The notes under the pieces were generated by a model. That model was not told the DNA's origin. It saw nothing but the letters and a program-made list of their open reading frames with translations, and searched no databases. A DNA stretch of 64,000 bases from JACDAN01 sp963842235 (lineage in GTDB: Bacteria > Actinomycetota > Thermoleophilia > Gaiellales > Gaiellaceae), in contig CAWJFT010000001.1 of the NCBI GenBank assembly GCA_963842235.1, positions 1,426,001 to 1,490,000 on the forward strand, read 5' to 3'. Each line of letters begins with the position of its first letter. The stretch's first letter is position 1. Position numbers and translations under genes: made by a program. Shown piece after piece: positions 7,715-17,655 of the stretch.

Positions 7715-8376
7715 CTGCGCTTGAGGAGCGCTCGCCGCAATTCCTCTTCCTTGCCCGGCTCGAGCACGGCGAGGATCTGATCCCCCGCCCTCAGCTCCGT
7801 GTCGCCGTCGGCCATCTGCGCCTCACCCTCGCGCATGACGGTGATCAGGCGCGACCCGGTCGGCAGCTCGAGGCGCTCGACGAGCTTGCCGACACACGGC
7901 GAGTCCGCGTCCAGCTGCACCTCCACGATCTCGAGGTTCTCCTTCCGCAGCTGGAGCAGGTGGATGAGCCCGTGCGCGGGGACCTCGTGCTCGATCATCG
8001 CAAGGATGATCGATGTCGCCGAAACCGTCGGCGTCACGCCGAGGAGGTCGAAGTGCTCCTGGTTGCGCGGATCGTTGACCCGGGCGATGACCTTTTCGAC
8101 GCCATACTTCTCGCGCGCGATCTGGCAGATGATCATGTTGTCCTCGTCGTCGCCCGTCACGGCCACGACGAGATCCGGTGGCCGGGCGATGCCGGCGCGC
8201 TCGAGCACGAAGAGCTCCGTGGCGTCACCGACCTGGACGCGGTGCTCGAACTCTTCCTCGAGGGTCTCGAAGCGCTCACGGCGCTGCTCGATCAGCGTCA
8301 CCTCGTGGCCGAGGTCGAGGACGCTGCGCGTGAGGTTCGCGCCGACCTTGCCGCCGCCTGCGATCAGGATGTACAT
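7711..8376 (-). CDS. TrkA-family K+ uptake regulator (TrkA-N plus TrkA-C)
   Basis: 221 residues. The N-terminal Rossmann RCK domain has the dinucleotide-binding motif IAGGGKVGANLTRSV and acidic end of beta-2 (LIEQRRE); the C-terminal TrkA-C domain spans about residues 140-221 (VGKLVERLELP, RAGDQILAVL). Such subunits gate K+ transporters in response to NAD(H), ATP or cyclic dinucleotides. Its ATG overlaps the stop of a second, shorter TrkA gene (TGATG). No TrkH/KtrB pore gene is nearby; the upstream APC permeases are the plausible partners. Confidence 0.9.
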   Translation of the reverse strand: MYILIAGGGKVGANLTRSVLDLGHEVTLIEQRRERFETLEEEFEHRVQVGDATELFVLERAGIARPPDLVVAVTGDDEDNMIICQIAREKYGVEKVIARVNDPRNQEHFDLLGVTPTVSATSIILAMIEHEVPAHGLIHLLQLRKENLEIVEVQLDADSPCVGKLVERLELPTGSRLITVMREGEAQMADGDTELRAGDQILAVLEPGKEEELRRALLKRS

Positions 8377-8804
8377 CAGCCCGTGGCTCCCGAGGGGCTC
8401 TTCTCCGCGGAGGCGACGGCCTCCGTGAGGGTCTTGATCGCCGTCTGTGTCGGACAGACCGTCCAGAGGCCGAGCTCGGTGTAAAGCGTTGCCCTGGCCG
8501 GGTCGAGCACGCGGATCACGGTCGTCTCGATGTTGAAGCGCTTCTGCGCGACCTGGCCGATCACGAGGTTCGTGTTGTCGCCGTCGGTGGAGACGACGGC
8601 GGCGTCGGCATCCTCGATTCCGGCCGCTCTGAGGACGGCCATGTCCATGCCGTGTCCTACGACGAAGCCGCCCGACCAGTTCTCTCCGAGCCGCTGAAGC
8701 GCATCCTCGTTCTCGTCGACGGCGGTTACTTCCCAGCCCAGACGATCGAGCTCGAGCGCAACCGACGACCCCACCCGACCGCAGCCGATGACCAGGACTT
8801 TCAC
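8376..8804 (-). CDS. TrkA-N (RCK) domain protein
   Basis: 142 residues, an RCK Rossmann domain only (VIGCGRVGSSVALEL, TAVDENEDAL, AAVVSTDGDNTNL), without the TrkA-C ligand-binding domain apart from a short helical tail. Paired TrkA proteins beside an APC permease are a recurrent actinobacterial arrangement (ceoB/ceoC type). The ATG at 8804 lies 18 bp after the permease gene; it overlaps the next trkA by one codon base. Likely forms mixed RCK assemblies with its neighbour. Confidence 0.88.
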   Translation of the reverse strand: MKVLVIGCGRVGSSVALELDRLGWEVTAVDENEDALQRLGENWSGGFVVGHGMDMAVLRAAGIEDADAAVVSTDGDNTNLVIGQVAQKRFNIETTVIRVLDPARATLYTELGLWTVCPTQTAIKTLTEAVASAEKSPSGATG

Positions 8805-8822
8805 GCCTCGCAGGTTAGCGAG

Positions 8823-10757
8823 TCACGTCGTTGATACCGCTTCCTCCATCGCTTCCTCCAGCACGCCCTGCGGATACGCGATCACCATCACCTCGCACGG
8901 AGCGTGCCGGAGGACGTAGTCCACGGTGGGACTGAAAAAACGGGATTGGCGGCGCCAGCGCGGCGAGGAGCCCATGATGATCAGGTCGACGTCGGCGCGC
9001 CGCGCTTCGTCGACGATCGCCTCTCCGATGGAACGTGCCCGGACGATCTTGCCCTCGACGGTAACGCCGTGCTCGGCGGCCAGCAGCTTCGCCTCGGCGA
9101 GCGAGGCTTCGGCCCGCTCCTCGGCTTCGAGCATCTCGGCGTCGAGCGGTTTGTCCATCGGTACGGCGATCACGTGCAGCGCGCTCACCGTCGAGTCCCG
9201 TTCCTCGGCGAGCTTGATCGCCGTCGCGAGGACCTCCTCGCCGATCAGCCCGAGCTTCATCGGGACGAGCAGCCGTTCGTAGACCCCCTCGACGGCTGGA
9301 ACCAGGTCCGGCTCTGCGGGGACGACGCGCCCGAGCACGGCGGCCCGGTGGGCCATCCGCGTGCCGATGTAGACGACGATGCCGAGAAGAAGCCACAGCG
9401 GCCCGGCGACCCTGGTCGCCTCGTGCGTCGCCAGCGCGGAGATCCAGATCGCGAACGTGAGCGGAGCGCCGATGAGCGCCGCGATGGGCACCTCCACGCC
9501 CCGGATCCGGACGTTGAACGGGACGCGGAACGGGCGCTCCAGCTCCGGCTCGGAGAAGCGAAGCTTGACGACCGCCAGCTGCGCCGCCGTGAACGCGAGG
9601 AGAACGCCGAAGCTGAAGAGCCCGGCCAGGAAGCGAACCTCATTCCCGATCGCGTCGCCCAGCACAAGCAGCCCCGAGGCGATCAGAGCCGACCAGACGA
9701 TCGACTGCGGCGCGATCAGCGTCCGGCGGTGCAGGGTGCCGAACGCATGGGGAAGCATCTGGTGCTTTCCGAGCGAGTAGGCCAGCCGTCCGGCGCCGGA
9801 GATCGAGGTCGTGATCGCGACCACGAGCACGAGAGCGCCGGAGAAGCCGACGACGATGCGGAGGAGATCCGCGGCAAACCCGGGTAGCGGACCCTCCAGC
9901 GCAGCGGCGATCCCGACGAGCGGCGCGCGGAGCCACGTGGTGCCGAGGCCGCTGGCGTAGCCGCCGGGGCCAGAGGGATCCGGATGCGCCGGGTAGGCGG
10001 AGATGCCGACGATCGCGATCGCCACGGAGACGGCGACGACGAGGCCGATCCCGACGAAGAGGCTGCGGGGGAGCGTCCGGCCGGGTTCCCGCGTCTCGGC
10101 GGCCAGGTTCGCGACGGTCTCGAGCCCCGTGTAGGCGAGCATCGCCAGCGGCAAGGCGAACGCGATGGAGCTCCAGGTCGGTGCCGTGCCGAGGTCGACG
10201 CCCTTCGAGAGCGCGTCCGGCGAGAAGAGATACACGAAGCCGAGCACGACGAGGAGCAGCTGCGAGACGAGGGCAAGTCCGGCGATCACGATCGCCGTCC
10301 GGTAGAGACTCGTCCGGCGAATCAGCCTGAGCCCGGCGACGCCGAGGATTACGAGGATTCCGACAACCGTGTCCCAGGGCGCGTCGGTGAGCGCGTCCCA
10401 ACCCACCGTGTGGCCGATGTAGTGGGGGACGAACAGCCCCGCGAGCGCCATGACGATGACGTAGTCGAGGACGAGGGCCCAGCCGGTCAGGAAGCCGGCC
10501 GGGTCGTTGAAAGCACGCCGCACGAACGTCGCCGCTCCCCCGGTCTCAGGGATTGCGCTCGTCCCTTCCGCGTAGGAGAGGGCGACGAGGAGGAACAGGA
10601 CGCCGACGCCGAGCAGCACCCACGGCGTGAAGCCGAGCGCAAAGAGCGCGATGACGCCGAGCGCGAAGTAAATCGACGACGCGATCTCGCCGTACGCGAC
10701 CGCCGCCAGCGACGGAACGTCGAGGACGCGCTGGAGGCCGGGAAGCTTCTTCGCCAT
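8823..10757 (-). CDS. APC-superfamily permease with C-terminal universal stress protein domain
   Basis: 644 residues. About 12 hydrophobic helices occupy residues 15-455, with the APC helix-1 region GEIASSIYFALG and a helix-3 region ALSYAEGTSAIPETGGAATF. Residues about 490-635 form a UspA-type domain ending in LIIMGSSPRWRRQSRFFSPT and a DYVLRHAPCEVMVI strand, the usual nucleotide-binding Gly-x2-Gly/Ser pattern in altered form. The architecture and length resemble KimA-type K+/H+ symporters as well as amino acid permeases, and adjacency to two TrkA genes favours cation transport. Starts at ATG overlapping the small gene's stop (TAATG). Confidence 0.85.
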   Translation of the reverse strand: MAKKLPGLQRVLDVPSLAAVAYGEIASSIYFALGVIALFALGFTPWVLLGVGVLFLLVALSYAEGTSAIPETGGAATFVRRAFNDPAGFLTGWALVLDYVIVMALAGLFVPHYIGHTVGWDALTDAPWDTVVGILVILGVAGLRLIRRTSLYRTAIVIAGLALVSQLLLVVLGFVYLFSPDALSKGVDLGTAPTWSSIAFALPLAMLAYTGLETVANLAAETREPGRTLPRSLFVGIGLVVAVSVAIAIVGISAYPAHPDPSGPGGYASGLGTTWLRAPLVGIAAALEGPLPGFAADLLRIVVGFSGALVLVVAITTSISGAGRLAYSLGKHQMLPHAFGTLHRRTLIAPQSIVWSALIASGLLVLGDAIGNEVRFLAGLFSFGVLLAFTAAQLAVVKLRFSEPELERPFRVPFNVRIRGVEVPIAALIGAPLTFAIWISALATHEATRVAGPLWLLLGIVVYIGTRMAHRAAVLGRVVPAEPDLVPAVEGVYERLLVPMKLGLIGEEVLATAIKLAEERDSTVSALHVIAVPMDKPLDAEMLEAEERAEASLAEAKLLAAEHGVTVEGKIVRARSIGEAIVDEARRADVDLIIMGSSPRWRRQSRFFSPTVDYVLRHAPCEVMVIAYPQGVLEEAMEEAVSTT

Positions 10758-10918
10758 TACTCGGTTTTCTGCCGCTGAAGGTACAGGCGGAGAACGCCGG
10801 CGAGGACGAGCATGGCGCCGATGAGGAGGCCCAGTCCGCCGCCGACCCCCGCAAGGATCGTCCTGACGATGATCGCGACGCCGAGGACGACGAACACGGC
10901 AGAGAAGTAGGTCGTCAC
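10757..10918 (-). CDS. 53-residue membrane protein between the two permeases
   Basis: Starts at GTG 10918, which overlaps the upstream permease stop (GTGA), and stops at TAA overlapping the downstream permease start (TAATG). Residues 3-22 (TYFSAVFVVLGVAIIVRTIL) and 24-46 (GVGGGLGLLIGAMLVLAGVL) form two hydrophobic helices separated by glycines, followed by a basic tail (RLYLQRQKTE). No family recognised. The precise coupling on both sides and lack of any leftover spacer argue that it is translated and probably a transporter accessory subunit. Confidence 0.7.
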   Translation of the reverse strand: MTTYFSAVFVVLGVAIIVRTILAGVGGGLGLLIGAMLVLAGVLRLYLQRQKTE

Positions 10919-12807
10919 GCGGCCCGTCGCCCGGCCGTGATCAGGACGCGCGTGTGGCTATGTCGGAGCACGTAATCGACCGTGGAGCCGAGGATCCTCC
11001 TGCGCCCGGGCCGGACGCGTGGCGCGCCGATGACGATGAGCTCTGCGTTGCGGCCCTCCGCCTCCTCCACGATCGCCGGTCCGGCGGCGCGGGCGCGAAG
11101 GAGGCGCTCGACGGTCCTCACGCCGTAGCTCTCGACAATCGCGGCAGCCTGGTCGAGCACGTCGTTCGCCTCGTCTTCCTGTTCCGGAAGCTGGACGTCG
11201 AGCGGAAGGTCGAGCGGCACTTCGAGCACGTGCACGACGGCCACCCTGGCCGCGCGCTCGGTGGCGAGCCGAGCGGCAGCGACAAGCGCCTCTTCCGACT
11301 CGAACGAGCGGACGACGGGAACGACGATCGTGCGGTACTCGACCGTCAGCGAGGGGCCGAGGATGAGTACCGGAGCGCGGACGGTTTTCGCGAGCGGCTC
11401 CCGAACGACCCATCTCCGGTAGACCGCGTAGCCGGCGAAACCGAACGCGAGCCAGCCGAGGCCCGCCCAGCGCGTGGCCGACTCCTGCACGACGACCACG
11501 AGCCAGGCAATCCCCGTCGCCGCGCCTCCCAGGATCGCGAAGAGCGGCCAGTCCACTCCCCGATACCGCAGATTTGGCCGGGCGCGGAAGGCGAGCTCCT
11601 CGTCGGGATGCCGGTAGCGATGACCGATCACCGCCGCATGGGCGATGGTGAACGAGAGCATCGCGCCGAACGAGTACATCGTTCCGAGGAACGTGGTCTT
11701 GCCGGGGAGCAAGGTCAGGATCGAGATCAGACCGGCGAAGACGAGCAGCGAGAGCCACGGAGTCTTGAAGCGGGGGTGCAGGCGGCGGAACACCTCCGGC
11801 AGCTGCCGGTAGCTCGCCATCGCGTAGGTGATCCGAGACGCGCCGATGACGCCCGCGTTCGTGGCGATGAAGAGGATCGTCGCGGCCAGGATGCCGACGT
11901 AGATCTCGAGGGCGTCCAGCAGCGTCCCCGAGAGACCGAGGTTCTTCACGACCCCGAGAATCGGGTCGTTCTGAAAGCCACCGTCCTCTGGGGACAACCC
12001 CAGCTTCGTCTGGAACTCGCCCCCGACCTGCGTGACCGGCAGCGCGGAGAGGGCGACGAACGGCAGCGTCAGGTAGATCGCGAAGACGGCTCCCGCGACC
12101 CACTTGTAGGCGCGGGGGACGTCCCGCGGCGGATCGCGCGTCTCCTCGGCGAGGTTCGAGATCGTCTCGAGGCCGGTGTAAGCGATCATCGCGATGGGGA
12201 TCGCGATCAGGAACTGGCTCCAGGTCGGCGCGACACCGAGCTCGATGTTGTCGACGAGCGTCTCCGGGCTCAGGATCAGGATGAACCCGATCAGCACGAG
12301 TAGTAGCTGGGTCGCGAAGTCGGCGACCGCGAGGAACACGTTCAGCCCGGCTGCCTCCCGCACGCCGACGATGTTCAGCGCGACGAGCAGGATGATCACG
12401 ATCGCGCCGCCGATGATGTCCCACGGGTTCTCCCGGAGCGGGCTCCAGAAGACCGACAGGTAGTGGGGCACGAAGAACGCCGAGATGGCGATCGTGATGA
12501 TGTAGTTGAGCATCTGGGCCCAGGCGGCTCCGAAGGACACGACCTCGTTGAAGGCATGCCGGGCGAAGCTCGACGACCCGCCGGCCTCCGGGAAGCGCAC
12601 CGTCCCTTCCGTGTACGTCAGGGAGGTCGCGACGAAGATGATCCCGGCGATGATGAAGACGAACGGCGTCAGGCCGAGCGCGAACGCTGCGGTGACGCCG
12701 AGGGCGTAGTAGATCGACGACCCGACGTTTCCGTACGCCGTGGCGAACAGCGCGGGCGTCCCGAGGACGCGCTCTAATCCCTGCTGACGCCGCCGCCTCC
12801 TCGGCAC
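10915..12807 (-). CDS. APC-superfamily permease with C-terminal universal stress protein domain (second copy)
   Basis: 630 residues, same architecture as the gene at 8823-10757 and clearly paralogous: GNVGSSIYYALGVTAAFALG at helix 1, SLTYTEGTVRFPEAGGSSSF at helix 3, about 12 helices to residue 465, then a UspA-type domain (VVPVVRSFESEEALVAAARL, AELIVIGAPRVRPGRR, DYVLRHSHTRVLI). First gene of a run that continues through the small membrane protein, the second permease and two TrkA proteins. Substrate could be K+ or an amino acid; context favours K+. Confidence 0.85.
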   Translation of the reverse strand: MPRRRRRQQGLERVLGTPALFATAYGNVGSSIYYALGVTAAFALGLTPFVFIIAGIIFVATSLTYTEGTVRFPEAGGSSSFARHAFNEVVSFGAAWAQMLNYIITIAISAFFVPHYLSVFWSPLRENPWDIIGGAIVIILLVALNIVGVREAAGLNVFLAVADFATQLLLVLIGFILILSPETLVDNIELGVAPTWSQFLIAIPIAMIAYTGLETISNLAEETRDPPRDVPRAYKWVAGAVFAIYLTLPFVALSALPVTQVGGEFQTKLGLSPEDGGFQNDPILGVVKNLGLSGTLLDALEIYVGILAATILFIATNAGVIGASRITYAMASYRQLPEVFRRLHPRFKTPWLSLLVFAGLISILTLLPGKTTFLGTMYSFGAMLSFTIAHAAVIGHRYRHPDEELAFRARPNLRYRGVDWPLFAILGGAATGIAWLVVVVQESATRWAGLGWLAFGFAGYAVYRRWVVREPLAKTVRAPVLILGPSLTVEYRTIVVPVVRSFESEEALVAAARLATERAARVAVVHVLEVPLDLPLDVQLPEQEDEANDVLDQAAAIVESYGVRTVERLLRARAAGPAIVEEAEGRNAELIVIGAPRVRPGRRRILGSTVDYVLRHSHTRVLITAGRRAA

Positions 12808-12825
12808 GGCAGGACTCTACTCAGC

Positions 12826-12850
12826 GTGGGGGAACCCCTGGTTCCCCCAC
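12826..12850. repeat. Perfect 11-bp inverted repeat hairpin
   Basis: GTGGGGGAACC, a 3-base loop, then its exact complement. It lies between hppA (3' end at 13068) and the permease gene start at 12807. Very stable as RNA, so it could end hppA transcripts, but no U-run follows in either direction; it may equally be a dispersed repeat. Confidence 0.6.
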
Positions 12851-12945
12851 GGACCCCCTCCTTTCGGGCGCCGGCTCGGCTCTGACGTCACCGGAGCCGG
12901 CTCCTGGCTCCGCCCTTTCACCGCTTTTGCGTTTGCGAGCCGCCC

Positions 12946-12962
12946 GCGCGGCAAAGCCGCGC
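12946..12962. terminator. Short GC-rich hairpin downstream of hppA
   Basis: GCGCGGC-AAA-GCCGCGC, 7-bp perfect arms. On the hppA strand it would follow the stop codon by about 105 bases. No U-run follows. The 260-bp gap 12808-13067 holds this hairpin, the stronger one at 12826-12850 and a REP copy; I see no gene in it. Confidence 0.3.
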
Positions 12963-13019
12963 TCCGGCGGCGGATGTCTCGTCTCTATTCGGCGCGCGGG
13001 GCGCCTACGTTTTCGCCGG

Positions 13020-13044
13020 GACGAGTGTCAGACACTCGTCGTGG
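13020..13044 (+). repeat. REP-like palindrome, copy 1
   Basis: GACGAGTGTC-A-GACACTCGTC, 10-bp arms around a single A, followed by GTGG. The core and the CGTCGTGG flank are shared with the copies at about 20193 and 35349, and the core with 35304, close to the RAYT transposase gene. It sits between hppA and the hairpins, in an intergenic position as usual for REPs. Confidence 0.8.
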
Positions 13045-13067
13045 CCGCTGGGGACATGGCCGGGGCC

Positions 13068-15108
<2,041 letters not shown>

Positions 15109-15180
15109 CGGAGCCGTCTCCTAGGAGGAATGGCGCGCCGAAGAAGCCCCCCGGCGCCGCGGTTTTCTACCACAAGGGCG

Positions 15181-17253
15181 CTACCGTCTGCGGCCGCGGC
15201 TGATCAGGACGCCCACCCGAGTTCCGCGTGGGAGCCGAACTCCCGGGCGCCGGGTCTGCTTGAGGATCCTTCCCTTCTTCATCTTGGCCGAGTAGGAGCG
15301 CTTGACCAGGCCGAGCCGGCACCGCTTCGCAGCGAGCAGCGAGCGCGCCTGCCGCAGCGTCCTGCTCTTCAACTTCGGGACGACACAGCGGACGGGAGTC
15401 GCGGCAGGCGCTGCCGGCGGCGGCGAAGGAGGCGGCGGAGGGGGCGGAGCGGGCGGAGGAGCCGCGCACGCAGCCGGAAGACCGCTGAGCGCACGCCCGG
15501 CGTTGAGCCTGCCACCGGTGATCGTCTTTCCTGTAAGCGATCCGAGCGGGTCGACGCTCGAGGTGATGAGCGTCTTCACCTGACCGACAGTGCACGACGA
15601 ATCCTTCGCCAGGAGCAACGCAGCAACGCCGGCGACGTGCGGCGTCGCCATCGAAGTGCCGGCGAACGGCACATAGTCCTCCTGCCCTGCAACGAGGCAT
15701 TTGACGACGACGTCGTCGATGTGCGCGCCGTCGAGCTCGATGCTTGCGTCGCTTTGCAACCGGTACCGGAACAGAACGTTCGGCTCTCCTTCGGCTTTGA
15801 AGAGCGAGTCGTCCAGGGAGACGAACTGGCCGTTCGTCGAGCCAGTCCAGCCGCCGGCCTCTTTCCACGTCTCGCCGCCGTCGGTCGACGTCTCGAGCCA
15901 AAGCACGTCGGCGTTGAGCTGTGTCTCGAGCCGGAGCGAGTAGTGGACGTCGCAGCCATCCTTTCCGGTCAGATCGAACGAAGCGTCCCGGGTGAGCTTC
16001 GTGTCCGACGACGATGGGTAAGGCCCGCCCGGCGAGTCCGTCGCGCTCCAGTCCCCGGAGTGCTTCTGTTCTGTGGTCCGGTCCCACGCGCCTGTCGCCG
16101 TCCAACCGCCGGCGGTCTCGAACCCGCCGAGCGGCGTGATGGCCTGCTGCCCGGGGACGGTGCTGAGAATGTCGACGCCGGGCGCCGCGAGGTGAACCGA
16201 GCTCGCTCCATAGTTGGAGAAGCCGGCGAGCTGGTCGTTCCTGTCGGTCGCGGCGACGCAGAGGACGTTTGGCGCGCGGTAGTTGCACGGGTACCGAGGA
16301 ACCGCGTCGTTGTTCGCGCCGTCGTTTCCGGCTGCGAAGACGAAGAGCGTGTTCGCACACTCCGGAGCGGCGATCGCGCTGTAGATCAGTTGCGAGGTCT
16401 CGGTTGCGCCGAAGCTGCCGTTCACGACCCGAGCGCCGTTCCTACAGGCGTAGGCGAATGCGTCGGCGACGTCGGCGTCCGTCAGCCTGCCCCAGGCGTC
16501 CCCGGCGCGTACCGGCATGAGGCTCACGTTCCAGTTCACCCCGGCGATGCCGATTCCGTTGTTGCCGCGCGCGCCGATCGTTCCAGCGACGTGCGTGCCA
16601 TGACCGTTCTCGTCGATCGGCGCGTTATCGTCGTCGACGAAGTCCCAGCCATGGGTGTCGTCGACGAAGCCGTTGCCGTCGTCGTCCACGCCATTGGCCG
16701 GGTCGTCGTTGGCCCAGATGTTCGGTGCGAGGTCGGGATGGTCGTAGGCCACTCCCGAGTCGACGACAGCCACGACGACGCTGCTCGAACCGGTTGCGAG
16801 GTCCCAGGCCTCGGGCGCGTCGATGTCGGCGTCGTTCGCCTGGTTCAGGCCCCAGAGCTCTGGGAAGCGCGGGTCGTTCGGCGTGGCGGAGGTGTGGTAG
16901 ATCCAGTTCGGCTGGGCGTCCAGCACTTCGGAGCGCTGTTCGAGCGCGGCCGCGGCAGCTGTGACGGACTCGCCCGGCGAGACACTGACGAGCTTCGCTC
17001 CCGGAACTGGCAGGTCGCGCTCGACCTTGGCGCCCTCGTTACCGAGGACCGAGGCGCGAGTGACGGCCCGCAATCCAGGCCTGAACCGGACGATGAGCTC
17101 TCCGGGGACGAATCGCTGTGCCCGACCGACTGATGCGAGCGTTCCCGACCCGGCGGGCGGAGCGGCTCCAGCCGAAATCGCGCCTCCGACAAGAAGCGTC
17201 AGCCCGCTGAGAGCAGCGAGCAAAGCAAGCCGCAGTTGAGTTGAGCTACACAC
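15181..17253 (-). CDS. Secreted subtilisin-like serine protease (S8) with C-terminal PASTA domain
   Basis: 690 residues from GTG 17253. Order: signal peptide (about 1-30), an inhibitor-like prodomain (FVPGELIVRFRPGL), the S8 domain with Asp in VAVVDSGVAYDHPDL (about 155), His in NGHGTHVAGTIG (about 210) and Ser in FAGTSMATPHVAG (about 545). A jelly-roll-like insert of about 150 residues lies between His and Ser. A Pro-rich linker then leads to a basic PASTA-like domain (CVVPKLKSRTLRQARSLL). PASTA domains bind peptidoglycan or related glycans, so the protease may be held at the cell wall. The gene stands alone between hppA and the DUF1844 gene. Confidence 0.9.
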   Translation of the reverse strand: MCSSTQLRLALLAALSGLTLLVGGAISAGAAPPAGSGTLASVGRAQRFVPGELIVRFRPGLRAVTRASVLGNEGAKVERDLPVPGAKLVSVSPGESVTAAAAALEQRSEVLDAQPNWIYHTSATPNDPRFPELWGLNQANDADIDAPEAWDLATGSSSVVVAVVDSGVAYDHPDLAPNIWANDDPANGVDDDGNGFVDDTHGWDFVDDDNAPIDENGHGTHVAGTIGARGNNGIGIAGVNWNVSLMPVRAGDAWGRLTDADVADAFAYACRNGARVVNGSFGATETSQLIYSAIAAPECANTLFVFAAGNDGANNDAVPRYPCNYRAPNVLCVAATDRNDQLAGFSNYGASSVHLAAPGVDILSTVPGQQAITPLGGFETAGGWTATGAWDRTTEQKHSGDWSATDSPGGPYPSSSDTKLTRDASFDLTGKDGCDVHYSLRLETQLNADVLWLETSTDGGETWKEAGGWTGSTNGQFVSLDDSLFKAEGEPNVLFRYRLQSDASIELDGAHIDDVVVKCLVAGQEDYVPFAGTSMATPHVAGVAALLLAKDSSCTVGQVKTLITSSVDPLGSLTGKTITGGRLNAGRALSGLPAACAAPPPAPPPPPPPSPPPAAPAATPVRCVVPKLKSRTLRQARSLLAAKRCRLGLVKRSYSAKMKKGRILKQTRRPGVRLPRGTRVGVLISRGRRR

Positions 17254-17346
17254 TGTCCGCAGTTACCCCGACGAGCCGATCCGCCGGACTGACGGAGCGT
17301 TCCAGCGATCCCGGCGTTTGACCATCCGCCGTTCGGCTAGGTCGGG

Positions 17347-17655
17347 TCAGGTCTCTTGGGGAGATTCCTCCGGCTTCTCCGCGGCGGCTGCATAGGCCAG
17401 CTGGAGGTTCGCGACCACCTGTCTGAAGTCGCGCAGAACATGCTCTGGCACCTCGCCCTCGAGTACGTCCGTGAGAGCCCGAGCCGACTCGATCGCGAGC
17501 CGCGCCTGCTCCAGGTCCCTCACGGACTCGTCCAGCTTCGCGTAGCCGACCTGCGCGAGCGTTCCCAGTGTCGAGAGCAGGAGGTCCGAGACCTTCATCT
17601 GCCTCAGGGCGTTGAGCAGCTCCTCGGGGCTCGGCTCCTCCGGCCTAGAGCTCAA
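17347..17655 (-). CDS. DUF1844-like small protein
   Basis: 102 residues if started at TTG 17655, which overlaps the GCS2 stop by 11 bp and follows AAGGAACAGG; an internal ATG (MKVSDLLL) is an alternative. The core LRQMKVSDLLLSTLGTLAQ and the second helix pair (DLEQARLAIESARALTDVLE, then VVANLQLAYAAA) fit the DUF1844 pattern, a short helical family of unknown role common in actinobacteria. Earlier in-frame starts would lie entirely inside the GCS2 gene. Confidence 0.7.
   Translation of the reverse strand: MSSRPEEPSPEELLNALRQMKVSDLLLSTLGTLAQVGYAKLDESVRDLEQARLAIESARALTDVLEGEVPEHVLRDFRQVVANLQLAYAAAAEKPEESPQET

Noticed and set aside
12826..12850. Classical intrinsic terminator
   Set aside because: The hairpin is very stable but lacks a U-run in both directions, so it is listed only as a repeat/hairpin.
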